Source: Alphaproteobacteria bacterium UBA998 (GTDB taxonomy: Bacteria > Pseudomonadota > Alphaproteobacteria > Rickettsiales > UBA998). Taken from it: DNA of 53,672 bases. Below are positions 1 to 8,578 of the stretch, piece after piece (position 1 is the first letter of the stretch; every line of letters starts with the position of its first letter). The stretch is from the NCBI GenBank assembly GCA_002291925.1, contig DBAY01000040.1, positions 10,151-63,822 on the forward strand, written 5' to 3'. The translations under genes and the position numbers were made by a program. The notes beneath the pieces are model-generated. The model was not told the DNA's origin. It worked only from the letters and a program-made list of their open reading frames with translations, and made no database searches.

Positions 1-16
1 GGGGGGGGGGGGGGGG
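1..16. other. Homopolymer G run at window edge
   Basis: Sixteen consecutive G residues open the window, followed directly by ordinary sequence. This looks like a contig end or low-quality read artefact rather than a biological feature. Nothing else is encoded before the first gene's stop codon at 83, apart from a small hairpin at 53-76. Confidence 0.6.
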
Positions 17-52
17 CCCTGCCTGAAACGCCAGCGTCAGCCCCCCTCCTAA

Positions 53-76
53 CCTCCCCCCGTAAACAGGGGGAGG
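53..76 (-). terminator. GC hairpin downstream of the glucosidase gene
   Basis: CCTCCCCC (53-60) pairs with GGGGGAGG (69-76) around an 8-base loop, a few bases past the stop codon of the minus-strand glucosidase gene. No U-run follows on the minus strand, so it may be a weak terminator or a dispersed palindromic repeat rather than a true intrinsic terminator. Confidence 0.35.
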
Positions 77-82
77 AATACG

Positions 83-2269
83 CTATAGTTTCACCAGCAC
101 CTCGCCCGGGCCTTCCTTGGCCAGCAGATTCACCGCGACTTCGTTGCCCCGCCGGATGCAGCGCAGGTCGGCGCGGGTATCGCCGACGGTCAGGTTGGTG
201 AGGGTTACCTCATCAAGGAAATGTGGCAGCGTCGGGTGCTGCAGGGTGATGGTCTGTTTCTGGGCGTCGAAATCAATGCCGAGGCAGGCCCCGAGCAGCG
301 AGAAGGGTGTGGCAGCCGCCCAGGCCTGCGGCGAGCAGGCCACGGGATAGGAGGTCGGCCCGTTGCCCCGGCGGCGCTTGAAGCCGCAGAACAGCTCCGG
401 CAGGCGGCGCTGATCCATGTACGCCGCCGCCTCGAACAGCCCGGTGAAGACGCGGCGGCAGGGGGCCTTCAGCCCGTAGCGCGCGAAACCAAGCGCAATC
501 AGCGCGTTGTCATGCGGCCAGATGGAGCCGTTATGGTAGGACATGGGGTTGTAGCGCGCCTCGCCCCCCGCGATGGTGCGGATGCCCCAGCCGGAAAAGA
601 AAGCGGGCCCCATCAGCTGCTCGCTGATGCTGAGTGCCTGCCCCATGTCGGCGAGCCCGCAGAACAGCACCTGCCCGGCATTGGAAGAGCGCACCCGGCA
701 GGGCTCCTTCTTCCCGTCCAGCGCCAGCGCGAACATGCCCAGATCGGGGCACCAGAACTGCGCGGTAAAGCGCTTCTTTAGCTCTGCCGCTTCCCGGCGC
801 AGCCGCTCGGCAAGCCCGGCATGGCCCAGCTGGCGCACCAGCCCGGACAGCTCGCGCTTGGCGGCATAGACATAGGCCTGCACCTCTGCCAGCGCGAGGG
901 GGCCGTCGGCCAGCCGCCCGTCAGCATGGAAGACCGAATCGTTTGAGTCCTTCCAGCACTGGTTGACGAGGCCGGTCTCCTTCTGGCGCTGGTACTCGAC
1001 GAAGCCGTCCCCATCCACATCGCTGATATGATCCACCCAGTGCAGCGCCGCCTCCAGATGCGGCCATAATTCATGGATGAGGGCGAGGTCGCCGGTGCGG
1101 CGACCGTAGCGCGCGGCGAGCAGCAAAAACAGCGGCGTCGAATCCACCGAGCCATAGTAGAGGCCGAACGGCACTTCCTGCGTGTTCGCCATCTCGCAGC
1201 CGCGCGCCTCGTGCAGGATTTTCCCCGGCTCCGCATCGGCTTCCGGGCGGTATTGCGTGGCCTGCGTGGCCGCCAGATAGCGCAGCACGGCGCGCGCCAG
1301 TGACGGGTCCAGCCACAGCATCTGCAGTGCGGTAAGAATGCCATCTCGCCCAAAGGGGGTGGAGAACCACGGGATACCGGCGTAAGGATAGGGACCGTAG
1401 GGCGTCTCTGTGGAGAGGGTGAGCAGGTCAGCGCGTGCGCGGCTAATGACTTCGTTGAAGGTGGGGTTGGGCGAGTCGATGGCCGTGCGGTGATGCCGCG
1501 CCCGCTGGTGGGACTGGCGGCTGTGACGGTAATGGGCGAAGAAGCGGGCTTCATCGAAGCGTTCGGCTTCCGGCAATCTATCCGCTTCCGTAACGCTGCA
1601 TTGCGCGGCAAAAAACAGCGAGCAGCGCGCGTGGGGTTTCAGATGCAGGTCATAGCGCAGATGGCGTGTGTCGAAGGCCGCCGGGTCGGGTAGGGCGTGC
1701 AGGGTGAAGCGCCTCAGCCTTGCATCAAGCCCCAGATAGGTGGCGCTCAGGCGTGCGGTGCCATCCAGCCGCACATGCCCGGTGCCGCGCTTCGCACGCG
1801 TCATGCCGCGCACCTCGAAGAGGTCGGCGAAGTCGCTGGCGAAATGCAGGGTGATGCGGGAGCGCTGCGCCTGTTCGCCGAAATTATGCACGCGCAGCCG
1901 CTCATAACATGTGCCGTTCCACAAAAAGAGGGAGCGGGTCAGGTGGATGGTATCCTTCGGCAGGAGGCTGCCATCCTCGCGCACGAGATCGGGGTTGGTC
2001 AAATCGATGGTCAGCAAACTGCCGGTGTCCTGCAGGCTGGAGCCGAGCAGCAGGGGCCGCTGGCCGTCAATCAGCAACAGGCGGCTGGAGAGGAAGCGCG
2101 TGTCGTGGAAATAGAGCCCGTCCGGGTTGCCACCGCCCGGCACCATGTCCCCGTAATGATCGAACACGGCAAAGGCGTCGTTATGCTTCAGCACGCGCAG
2201 ATGGCGCTCCGCCTGCGACGCCTGGGCGGGGATATAAAACGGCGTGACGAGTTCATCGCTGACTTCCAT
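83..2269 (-). CDS. Amylo-alpha-1,6-glucosidase / glycogen debranching-like protein
   Basis: A 728-residue cytoplasmic protein with no signal peptide. The N-terminal part (about residues 10-210) matches the beta-rich N-terminal domain of bacterial debranching enzymes (FAVFDHYGD, GLYFHDTRFLS). The C-terminal half (about 290-700) resembles the (alpha/alpha)6 catalytic domain, including GIPWFSTPFGRDG, KDSNDS and YHNGSIWPHDNALIA. The family hydrolyses alpha-1,6 branches of glycogen-like glucans; members with this architecture are also annotated as trehalose- or sucrose-related glycosidases, so the substrate is not certain. The ATG at 2269 has a GGAAGA sequence upstream. It lies 35 bp after a GT4 glycosyltransferase gene on the same strand, suggesting a two-gene glycan operon. 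Confidence 0.85.
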   Translation of the reverse strand: MEVSDELVTPFYIPAQASQAERHLRVLKHNDAFAVFDHYGDMVPGGGNPDGLYFHDTRFLSSRLLLIDGQRPLLLGSSLQDTGSLLTIDLTNPDLVREDGSLLPKDTIHLTRSLFLWNGTCYERLRVHNFGEQAQRSRITLHFASDFADLFEVRGMTRAKRGTGHVRLDGTARLSATYLGLDARLRRFTLHALPDPAAFDTRHLRYDLHLKPHARCSLFFAAQCSVTEADRLPEAERFDEARFFAHYRHSRQSHQRARHHRTAIDSPNPTFNEVISRARADLLTLSTETPYGPYPYAGIPWFSTPFGRDGILTALQMLWLDPSLARAVLRYLAATQATQYRPEADAEPGKILHEARGCEMANTQEVPFGLYYGSVDSTPLFLLLAARYGRRTGDLALIHELWPHLEAALHWVDHISDVDGDGFVEYQRQKETGLVNQCWKDSNDSVFHADGRLADGPLALAEVQAYVYAAKRELSGLVRQLGHAGLAERLRREAAELKKRFTAQFWCPDLGMFALALDGKKEPCRVRSSNAGQVLFCGLADMGQALSISEQLMGPAFFSGWGIRTIAGGEARYNPMSYHNGSIWPHDNALIALGFARYGLKAPCRRVFTGLFEAAAYMDQRRLPELFCGFKRRRGNGPTSYPVACSPQAWAAATPFSLLGACLGIDFDAQKQTITLQHPTLPHFLDEVTLTNLTVGDTRADLRCIRRGNEVAVNLLAKEGPGEVLVKL

Positions 2270-2304
2270 GCGTCTTCCGCCAAATGGGCCTGAACCTTCG
2301 TGGC

Positions 2305-3408
2305 TCAGGCGGGTTGCATCAGGGTGGGCGAGGGCGTGCGCAGACCGGTCTTAGCCGCCGGGGCAGACGCGGCAGGCGCATCCCTGCCGCCGAGCGCCGC
2401 CTTGTAAAGCGCGATATAATCCTTCGCCATGCGGCGCGTAGTGAAACGTGCCTCGAACGCTTGTCGCACCCTCTGGCGCTCCGAGTAGAGGCAGGCCTCC
2501 ACGGCGCGCACCGCTTCTTCGATGGAGGTGACGTGGTAGCCGCTGATACCGTGATCGATCACCTCCGGCACCGCGCCGTTTGGCCACGCGATGACCGGTG
2601 TGCCGCAGCTCATGGCCTCGATCATCACGAGGCCGAAGGGCTCCGGCCAGTCGATGGGAAAGAGCAGCGCCAGTGCGTTCCCGAGGAAATCAGCCTTCTG
2701 GCGCTCATTGATCTCGCCCACGAACTCTATGAGCGGGTGATTGAGGCGGGGCTTCACCACCGTGTCGAAATAGGCCTGATCTTCCTTGCTGATCTTGGCC
2801 GCGATGCGCAGGGGAATGCCGGTGCGGATGGCAATTTCAATGGCGCGGTCGGGTCGCTTCTCCGGGCTGATGCGGCCCAAAAAGGCGAGGTAGCCCTTGT
2901 GCTGCGGCTGAAAAGGCAGCAGGTTCTTTGGCAGGCCGTGCAGCACCGTACCTGCCCAGTTTGCATGCGGCAGCGGGCGGCGCTGGCGCTCGGAGATGGA
3001 CACCACCGGCATCTCGCGGAAATCTGCGTAAAGTGAAGGCAAGTCAGGCAGATCAAGCCGGCCGTGCAGGGTGGTGACGGTACGTTCAGCCATGTAGCGG
3101 AAGGTAGGGAAATGCAGGTAATCCGTATGGAAATGCAGGATATCGAACTCTTTGGCCATGCGGGCCACCTTGCCCATCATCAGCATGTGGTAGGCGAGCG
3201 GGTCCTCGATGGTGCGGCTGAGGCGCGTGGCGGTGGGCGAGCAGGGAAGCAAGTGGGCCGAGGTCAGCGAGTCGCCGCTGGCAAACAGAGTGACCTCATG
3301 GCCCTGACGGACGAGCTCCTCGGTGAGGTAGCTGACGATCCGTTCGGTGCCGCCGTAGAGTTTGGGAGGGACGCTTTCATAGAGGGGCGAAATCTGGGCA
3401 ATGCGCAT
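2305..3408 (-). CDS. Family 4 glycosyltransferase (GT-B fold)
   Basis: A 367-residue protein with both GT-B halves. The N-terminal acceptor domain begins with IAQISPLYESVPPKLYGG, typical of GT4 enzymes. The C-terminal nucleotide-sugar domain contains FLGRISPEKRPDRAI and the E-x7-E type motif EPFGLVMIEA followed by SCGTPVIAW. Family members transfer a sugar from a nucleotide-sugar donor to a glycan or small acceptor in the cytoplasm. Donor and acceptor cannot be read from the sequence. The gene is upstream of and co-directional with the debranching-type glucosidase, so a storage-glucan or osmolyte role is plausible. The Ala/Pro-rich tail (about 340-367) looks disordered. Confidence 0.85.
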   Translation of the reverse strand: MRIAQISPLYESVPPKLYGGTERIVSYLTEELVRQGHEVTLFASGDSLTSAHLLPCSPTATRLSRTIEDPLAYHMLMMGKVARMAKEFDILHFHTDYLHFPTFRYMAERTVTTLHGRLDLPDLPSLYADFREMPVVSISERQRRPLPHANWAGTVLHGLPKNLLPFQPQHKGYLAFLGRISPEKRPDRAIEIAIRTGIPLRIAAKISKEDQAYFDTVVKPRLNHPLIEFVGEINERQKADFLGNALALLFPIDWPEPFGLVMIEAMSCGTPVIAWPNGAVPEVIDHGISGYHVTSIEEAVRAVEACLYSERQRVRQAFEARFTTRRMAKDYIALYKAALGGRDAPAASAPAAKTGLRTPSPTLMQPA

Positions 3409-3566
3409 GTTTTTCTTTTTGTTGGGGAGCTGCCCTCACCCTGCGTTTGCGCTGATAAATTTACAATGAACGGGGAGGGGGGATGTGCAAGGGTCGTATG
3501 AAAGGCATCGAAAATTTCTCCCCCCTTGCCTTCAGTGGGGTATTCTCACCCGCAAGGGAGCAGTCA

Positions 3567-4394
3567 ATGCTGTTTGTTGATTATCAGGGCGTGACGGTCC
3601 CGCGGCTGGGGTTCGGCACGTGGCGGCTGACAGGGGCGGAGTGCATTGAGGGGGTACGTGAGGCCATTGCATGTGGCTACCGCCATATCGACACGGCGGA
3701 GGCTTATGATAACGAGGAGGAGGTGGGCGAGGGGTTGCGGCTTTCTGGCGTACCGCGTCATGCGCTGTTTTTGGTGACAAAAATCTGGCGCGATCACATG
3801 CGCGCGGGCGAACTGCAGGCCTCCCTGACCACCAGTCTGAAAAAGCTGAAAACGGAGTATGTTGACCTTCTGCTGCTGCATTGGCCCGTGCCGGAAGTGC
3901 CGCTGGAAGAAAGCCTGCGCGCGCTGGACGAGGTCAGGCGCGCCGGTATGGCACGGCTGATCGGGGTAAGCAATTTCACCGTGCCGTTGCTGACGCAGGC
4001 CGAGCAGCTGCTTCCTGGCGCGCTGGCCTGCAACCAGGTGGAGTATCATCCGTTTCTCTCGCAGGCGCCGATGCTGGACTGGCTGCGCGGCCATAGTAAA
4101 TTCCTGACCGCCTACACCCCGCTGGCGCGCGGCAGGATCTTCGCCGTGCCCGAGGTGCAGGCCATGGCTGAGGCGCATGGGCGCACCCCCGCCCAGATCG
4201 GCCTGCGCTGGCTGATGCAGCAGGAGCGCGTCGCGGCCATCCCGAAGGCAGCGCATCGGGAGCATATGCTGGCCAATCTGGCGGTGTTCGACTTTATGCT
4301 GAGCGAGGCGGAGATGGCCCGGCTGAACGCCCTCGCCCGCCCGGACGGGCGGCTGATTAATTACAGCTGGGCCCCGGCATGGGATGTGGCTTAA
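3567..4394 (+). CDS. Aldo/keto reductase
   Basis: A 275-residue (beta/alpha)8 NADPH-dependent oxidoreductase. Family motifs are visible: GFGTWRL, HIDTAEAY (catalytic Asp and Tyr), TKIW (Lys), LLLHWP (His), GVSNF and NQVEYHPF. The start was placed at the ATG at 3567, which is preceded by GGGAG at 3556-3560; an in-frame ATG at 3483 would add 28 residues that match nothing in the family. The family reduces aldehydes and ketones; the substrate is unknown. The stop codon TAA overlaps the stop codon of the convergent GGDEF gene in a shared TTAA, with no visible terminator between them. Confidence 0.88.
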   Translation: MLFVDYQGVTVPRLGFGTWRLTGAECIEGVREAIACGYRHIDTAEAYDNEEEVGEGLRLSGVPRHALFLVTKIWRDHMRAGELQASLTTSLKKLKTEYVDLLLLHWPVPEVPLEESLRALDEVRRAGMARLIGVSNFTVPLLTQAEQLLPGALACNQVEYHPFLSQAPMLDWLRGHSKFLTAYTPLARGRIFAVPEVQAMAEAHGRTPAQIGLRWLMQQERVAAIPKAAHREHMLANLAVFDFMLSEAEMARLNALARPDGRLINYSWAPAWDVA

Positions 4395-5407
4395 GCAGCC
4401 GTGGCCACTCCGGAGGTGCTCACCCGATTACGGCCGCCCCGCTTTGCTTCGTAGAGCGCGTCATCGGCACGCTTTATCAGCAGGGGCACATTATCGGCGC
4501 TGTCAAACGCAGCAAGTCCAATGGATACGGTGACATTGCCGTAGCTGACGCCCTGCTCGCGGTGACGCAGTTCCTTGCGCGAGATGTTGATCCGGATGTT
4601 CTCGGCGACCACCTGCGCGCCTTTCAGCGGCGTATTGGGCAGAATGACGGCAAATTCCTCGCCACCGAAGCGGGTGACGATGTCGGTGCCTTTCACCGTG
4701 TCCTTCAACAGGCGGGCCACCATCTTCAGCACCTCGTCGCCGATCGGGTGGCCGTGCTTGTCGTTGAAGCGCTTGAAGTGGTCGACATCGATCATCAGCA
4801 GGCTGAACGGCACCTGCTCCTTGGCGGCGAGGCTTGTCATCTCGTCCATCATGCGGTCAAAGGCCTTGCGGTTGAACAGGCCAGTGAGGAAGTCGCGCTG
4901 CGCCTCGTGGGTGGCGTCCTGCAGGCTTTTGCGCAGGGATTCGATCTCCGCCTGCGCTTCCTGCAGGCTCTGGTTCAGGCTGTCGCCGCTGGTGCGCAGG
5001 CCCCGCGCGCTGGCGAGGATGGTTTCCACCAGCGCCCCCAGCTCGCCGCCGGATTGCGCCTGCAGGCTGGCGATGTGGGCGTCGATTTCCTCGTGGTAGC
5101 TGGCCGTGTCATTCGAGAAATCACCAATGGCGCGCAGGATGTCGGTGAGCAGCGCGCGTGCCTGCTGCGGCTCGCCCTGTTCCGGTGCGGCGGGGGCCAG
5201 GTGGCGGAAATAGAGGTAATCCCCGGTCGCCTCGTCGATCGTCGCCTCGTGGCTGAGGAGCTTGTCGAGTTCCTGCGTCAGGCCGGGGTTGGTCTGGCGG
5301 GCATATTCGTACCAGATGGCGTAGTTATGCGGGGTGGGCGGGCAGCCGTGGCGGCGCATTAACCGGATGGCTTCGGACGAGAAATGCTGGATATCGGGGT
5401 TAGCCAT
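4391..5407 (-). CDS. GGDEF-domain diguanylate cyclase
   Basis: About 338 residues from the ATG at 5407; a GTG at 5446 would add 13 residues. The C-terminal GGDEF domain begins at RDFLTGLFNRKAFD and carries an intact active-site GGEEF (in RFGGEEFAV), with DVDHFKRFND contributing metal-binding Asp, so it should condense two GTP into cyclic di-GMP. The N-terminal about 170 residues are helical with a coiled-coil stretch before the cyclase domain; no membrane segment or receiver domain is seen. The RxxD product-inhibition site is not obvious. Cyclic di-GMP usually promotes adhesion and exopolysaccharide synthesis, which suits the polysaccharide and RTX genes elsewhere in the window, but a direct link is inference. 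Confidence 0.88.
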   Translation of the reverse strand: MANPDIQHFSSEAIRLMRRHGCPPTPHNYAIWYEYARQTNPGLTQELDKLLSHEATIDEATGDYLYFRHLAPAAPEQGEPQQARALLTDILRAIGDFSNDTASYHEEIDAHIASLQAQSGGELGALVETILASARGLRTSGDSLNQSLQEAQAEIESLRKSLQDATHEAQRDFLTGLFNRKAFDRMMDEMTSLAAKEQVPFSLLMIDVDHFKRFNDKHGHPIGDEVLKMVARLLKDTVKGTDIVTRFGGEEFAVILPNTPLKGAQVVAENIRINISRKELRHREQGVSYGNVTVSIGLAAFDSADNVPLLIKRADDALYEAKRGGRNRVSTSGVATAA

Positions 5408-5623
5408 GGCGCTGCCAAAGAAGGTTAGACTAAGATAAAGAATCACAGACCTTGTCCATTAAATTAGCATTTTCCATGGAAGTGTGAAAGACGGAAGGCT
5501 TTGTGACAGTATGATTAAATCTGGGGCATAGGTTTTAACATTTCTCTTTTCCGCTCGCCCGGGATGCACTACTAACGGCAGACGTGCTGATTTCTCATAG
5601 ATTATTCTCGTCTGTACCGCGCT

Positions 5624-6118
5624 ATGCCCTCCCTTGCTCACGCCATGACCGTGTCCGAACGCTTCACTGACGAGCCTGCGCCCATGAAGGCTTTACCGAA
5701 AATCAATGTGCCACCCCCTGCTTCAGGAGCAGAAGAATCCAGTGCGGTTTTGGACGCCGAGCCGCGTGCGTCCCGTCTCTTACCCGGTAGACCGAAAACG
5801 GCCATCCACTGGGATGCGCGCTTTGGGCTTTCCCTCATCGCGCTTTTAGTGATTGTTAACCTGTCGCTTGTGCTGCTGTTCGCCAAGCCGGCCAAAGAAA
5901 CCCTGCGCTACGGTCCTGAGCAAAGTATTGCAAAGCAAGCATCGCCCGACCGCCTTCCAGTCCTCGCCCCGGCCAGCGGCCCGGTGGCGTCACCGGCCAA
6001 TCCACGCCGGACCACAACCTACATTTCCAGCAGTGAGCGCAAGGCGCTTCTGGATCAGCTAAACCGCACCCGCCAGCCGGGCGTCGTCAGCCTGCCGCCT
6101 GCCTCGCCCGCGCCCTGA
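5624..6118 (+). CDS. Small single-pass membrane protein, function unknown
   Basis: A 164-residue protein. An N-terminal cytoplasmic segment of about 70 residues (Pro- and Ala-rich) precedes one strong hydrophobic helix (about 68-87), then a Pro/Ala-rich periplasmic tail. This is the layout of an inner-membrane anchored protein with a disordered external arm. I do not recognise the family. In-frame ATGs at 5645 and 5684 are alternative starts; none has a clear ribosome binding site. It ends 17 bp before the TAXI solute-binding protein gene, so the two are probably cotranscribed and may act together at the membrane. Confidence 0.6.
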   Translation: MPSLAHAMTVSERFTDEPAPMKALPKINVPPPASGAEESSAVLDAEPRASRLLPGRPKTAIHWDARFGLSLIALLVIVNLSLVLLFAKPAKETLRYGPEQSIAKQASPDRLPVLAPASGPVASPANPRRTTTYISSSERKALLDQLNRTRQPGVVSLPPASPAP

Positions 6119-6135
6119 GCCTGAAAGGAATATTC

Positions 6136-7227
6136 ATGAAAATCCGTAGCCTCGTTCTGTTCAGTGCGGCCTTGCTGAGCCTTGCGGCGGCTCCGCTTTC
6201 CGCAGCAACAAAAAACGCGACGCTCGCTATGGTGACGGGGCCGGAAACAGGCACCTATTTCGCCTTCGGACGCAACATCGCTGAAGTGAGCGCCAGCGTC
6301 GGCCAACCGATCGACGTGCGCGGCACCAGCGGCTCCATCGAAAACCTGAAGCTGATGACCAAATCCGGCGAGAATGCCGGACTCGGCATCGTGCAGTCGG
6401 ACGTGCTGGGCTTCCTCAAGCGCTCCAGCAACCCGAATTCCCGTGAAATCGCCGAGAAGCTGCGGCTGGTATTCCCATTTTATCAGGAGGAAGTGCATCT
6501 GCTGGCGCGGCGTGATATCGCCTCGGTGCAGGATTTGAAGGGCAAACGCGTGGTGATCGGCGAGGAAGGTAGCGGCAACTCGCTCACCGCCATTAACCTT
6601 TTTTCTCTGCTCGGTGTTGAGCCGGGCAAGATGATCCAACTCCCCCCGGCCGAGGGCGTCGTCGCCGTGCTGGCCGATGAGGCGGATGCCATGGTGTTTG
6701 TCGGCGGCAAGCCGGTGCCGCTGTTCGACAATCTGGCCGGGCTGAAGGACGCGTCCGGCGGCAAGAATGCCGAGCTGCTGAAGGAAATTCACTTCCTGCC
6801 GCTGAAGGACGTGCGGCTGGACAAGGAATATGAAGCCGCCGAGCTGACGCAGCAGGATTACCCATTCATCGAGAGCAACGTGCCCACCATTGCCGTGACG
6901 GCGGTGCTGGTGGCCTATGATTTCTCCTCCGGCCGCAATCCTTATTACCTGCGCCGCTGCGAGGAGCTGGCCAAGGTCGGCAACGCCGTGCGGCAGCATC
7001 TGGGCTATCTGAAGGAATCCGGCCACCCGAAATGGAAGCAGGTCGACCCCACCCGCTCCATCGGCGAATGGAAACGCGATCTGTGCGCCTGGCGCGACAT
7101 CGCCACCCCCGCCGCCGCGGCGCAGGAAGCCCCGCGCAAGCCGCGCTTCTCCTCGCAGCTGGAGCGTGACCTGCTCGAGGTGATCCGCCACGGGAAAGAG
7201 GGCGCCGCCCGGGCTGTCCAGCCCTGA
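6136..7227 (+). CDS. TAXI family solute-binding protein, exported
   Basis: A 363-residue protein with a Sec signal peptide (about residues 1-24, cleavage near LSAA). The mature part shows TAXI features: MVTGPETGTYFAFGRNIAEV, DVRGTSGSIENL and KGKRVVIGEEGSGNS. TAXI proteins bind small carboxylate-type ligands in the periplasm and usually feed a TRAP membrane permease. No TRAP permease gene is adjacent here. The neighbours are a single-pass membrane protein upstream and a winged-helix protein downstream whose start codon overlaps this stop codon by one base. That context suggests ligand sensing rather than transport, but this is inference. AAGGA sits before the ATG. Confidence 0.85.
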   Translation: MKIRSLVLFSAALLSLAAAPLSAATKNATLAMVTGPETGTYFAFGRNIAEVSASVGQPIDVRGTSGSIENLKLMTKSGENAGLGIVQSDVLGFLKRSSNPNSREIAEKLRLVFPFYQEEVHLLARRDIASVQDLKGKRVVIGEEGSGNSLTAINLFSLLGVEPGKMIQLPPAEGVVAVLADEADAMVFVGGKPVPLFDNLAGLKDASGGKNAELLKEIHFLPLKDVRLDKEYEAAELTQQDYPFIESNVPTIAVTAVLVAYDFSSGRNPYYLRRCEELAKVGNAVRQHLGYLKESGHPKWKQVDPTRSIGEWKRDLCAWRDIATPAAAAQEAPRKPRFSSQLERDLLEVIRHGKEGAARAVQP

Positions 7228-7865
7228 TGCTGCTTCCGGCCACGTCCCCCTGTGTGGTGGCCGCGCTGGCCGATGCGGCCATTTTCCAGACGCTGGAGCA
7301 GGCGGCGCGTCACTCGGCGCTGCCTATGGTAGCCGCCCCGCCGGAGCCTTCCTCGCCGTTCCTCGCCCTGATCGATAGCGCCCTGCCGGACCGCTCGGCG
7401 CAGGCGACCCGCTTTGCTGCGCAGGAAAGCTGCCGTGCCCTCCTATTCCTAGGTACAGCCCCGGAGATGGATTTCGCGCTGCCGGTGCGCGTTGTCGAGC
7501 AGCCGGTGCGGCTGGCAACGCTCTTGGCGTTCTGTGAGAAAACCTGGCAGGCGCTGCACCAGCCGCCGCGTGCCCTCTGCCCCGGGTTCCTGTTCGATCC
7601 GCGCGGGCGCTTCCTGCTGCGCGAGGCGGACGCGGCGCGCGCCGTGCTGACCGCCAAGGAGGCCGAGATGCTGGAGATCCTGCTCTCCGCCGGGGAGGCG
7701 GGCGTGGCGCGGGAGTTCCTGTTGCAGGAAGTCTGGCGCTACGGGGCCGGCTTGGAGACGCACACGCTGGAAACGCACATCTACCGCCTGCGCCAGAAGC
7801 TGGAGAAGCTCGCCTGTCCGCTCACCCTGCGCATGGAGCAGGGGCGCTGCAAGCTCTCCGCCTGA
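7227..7865 (+). CDS. OmpR-type winged-helix regulator with atypical receiver
   Basis: A 212-residue protein. The C-terminal about 90 residues are a winged-helix transcriptional domain of the OmpR/PhoB type (LTAKEAEMLEILLS, FLLQEVWRY, THTLETHIYRLRQKLE). The N-terminal about 105 residues look like a shrunken receiver domain. Asp50 (in LALID) may correspond to the phosphoacceptor and a Thr is present in FLGTA, but the invariant Lys-Pro pair is Gln92-Pro93 and the N-terminal acidic pair is incomplete. Phosphorylation is therefore doubtful. The ATG overlaps the last base of the TAXI gene stop, implying translational coupling. No histidine kinase is encoded nearby. Confidence 0.75.
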   Translation: MLLPATSPCVVAALADAAIFQTLEQAARHSALPMVAAPPEPSSPFLALIDSALPDRSAQATRFAAQESCRALLFLGTAPEMDFALPVRVVEQPVRLATLLAFCEKTWQALHQPPRALCPGFLFDPRGRFLLREADAARAVLTAKEAEMLEILLSAGEAGVAREFLLQEVWRYGAGLETHTLETHIYRLRQKLEKLACPLTLRMEQGRCKLSA

Positions 7866-7916
7866 CCTGCATGCCGGGGCTTTCCATCCGCCCCCCTTTT
7901 CGCTAGATTGCCCTGC

Positions 7917-8405
7917 ATGAAAACGATTCACCTCATCTGGCTGCTTACCCTCTTGTTCGCTCCGGCGGCCTCCGCCCAGCAATTACTGGAAACCAGCGGG
8001 GACTGGCACATCTTCTCCGCTCCCGTTGAGGGCCGCACCGTCTGCTATGCCGCGAGCGTGCCCACCGCCAAGGCGGGCAATTACAGCAAGCGCGACGAGC
8101 CGTTCCTGATGGTTACCGGGCGCAGCGCGGGCACGGACGAGGTGAGCGTCTCATCCGGCTTCGGCTACAAGGAAGGCAGCGAGGTGACGCTCACCGTGGA
8201 GGGCCGCGCCTTTACGCTGTTCACCAGCGGCGACCGCGCCTGGGCGTCGGACGCCAAACAGGACAACCAGCTGATTGCCGCCATGATGAAAGGCAGCACG
8301 CTCACCGCCAAGGGAACCTCGGCGCGGGGGACGTACGCGCTCGATACCTATTCGCTCAAAGGCTTCATCAAGGCGCACCAGCGCATGAAGGCGCTCTGCC
8401 GCTGA
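7917..8405 (+). CDS. IalB-family (invasion-associated locus B) exported protein
   Basis: A 162-residue protein with a clear signal peptide (about 1-20, ending in ASAQQ). The mature domain has features of the IalB family: DWHIFSAP, TVCYAAS, an RDEPFLMVT strand, EVSVSSGFGYK, and a C-terminal ALDTYSLKGFIKAHQRM helix. The family is widespread in Alphaproteobacteria. In Bartonella IalB is linked to host-cell invasion, but most members are of unknown function in non-pathogens. The ATG at 7917 was preferred over 7908 because it starts the signal peptide at MKTIHL. Its product probably sits in the periplasm. Confidence 0.75.
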   Translation: MKTIHLIWLLTLLFAPAASAQQLLETSGDWHIFSAPVEGRTVCYAASVPTAKAGNYSKRDEPFLMVTGRSAGTDEVSVSSGFGYKEGSEVTLTVEGRAFTLFTSGDRAWASDAKQDNQLIAAMMKGSTLTAKGTSARGTYALDTYSLKGFIKAHQRMKALCR

Positions 8406-8433
8406 GGCCCGGACAGGGCCGTGCGTCTTTCGT

Positions 8434-8462
8434 TTGACATCCGCCCCGTTCCTTACTAGAAC
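8434..8462 (+). promoter_or_regulatory. Sigma70-type promoter of tRNA-Ile
   Basis: A perfect -35 box TTGACA (8434-8439), a 17-base spacer and a -10 box TAGAAC (8457-8462) lie 17 bases before the tRNA. The predicted start is near 8469. The same TTGACA-17-TAG architecture precedes tRNA-Tyr. Confidence 0.65.
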
Positions 8463-8479
8463 GGCCCTTCCTTCCGACT

Positions 8480-8556
<77 letters not shown>

Positions 8557-8578
8557 TTTCACCCCATTACACAAACAG

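Noticed and set aside
3483..3566. Longer start for the aldo/keto reductase
   Set aside because: The 28 extra residues match nothing in the family and the ATG at 3567 has the better ribosome binding site.
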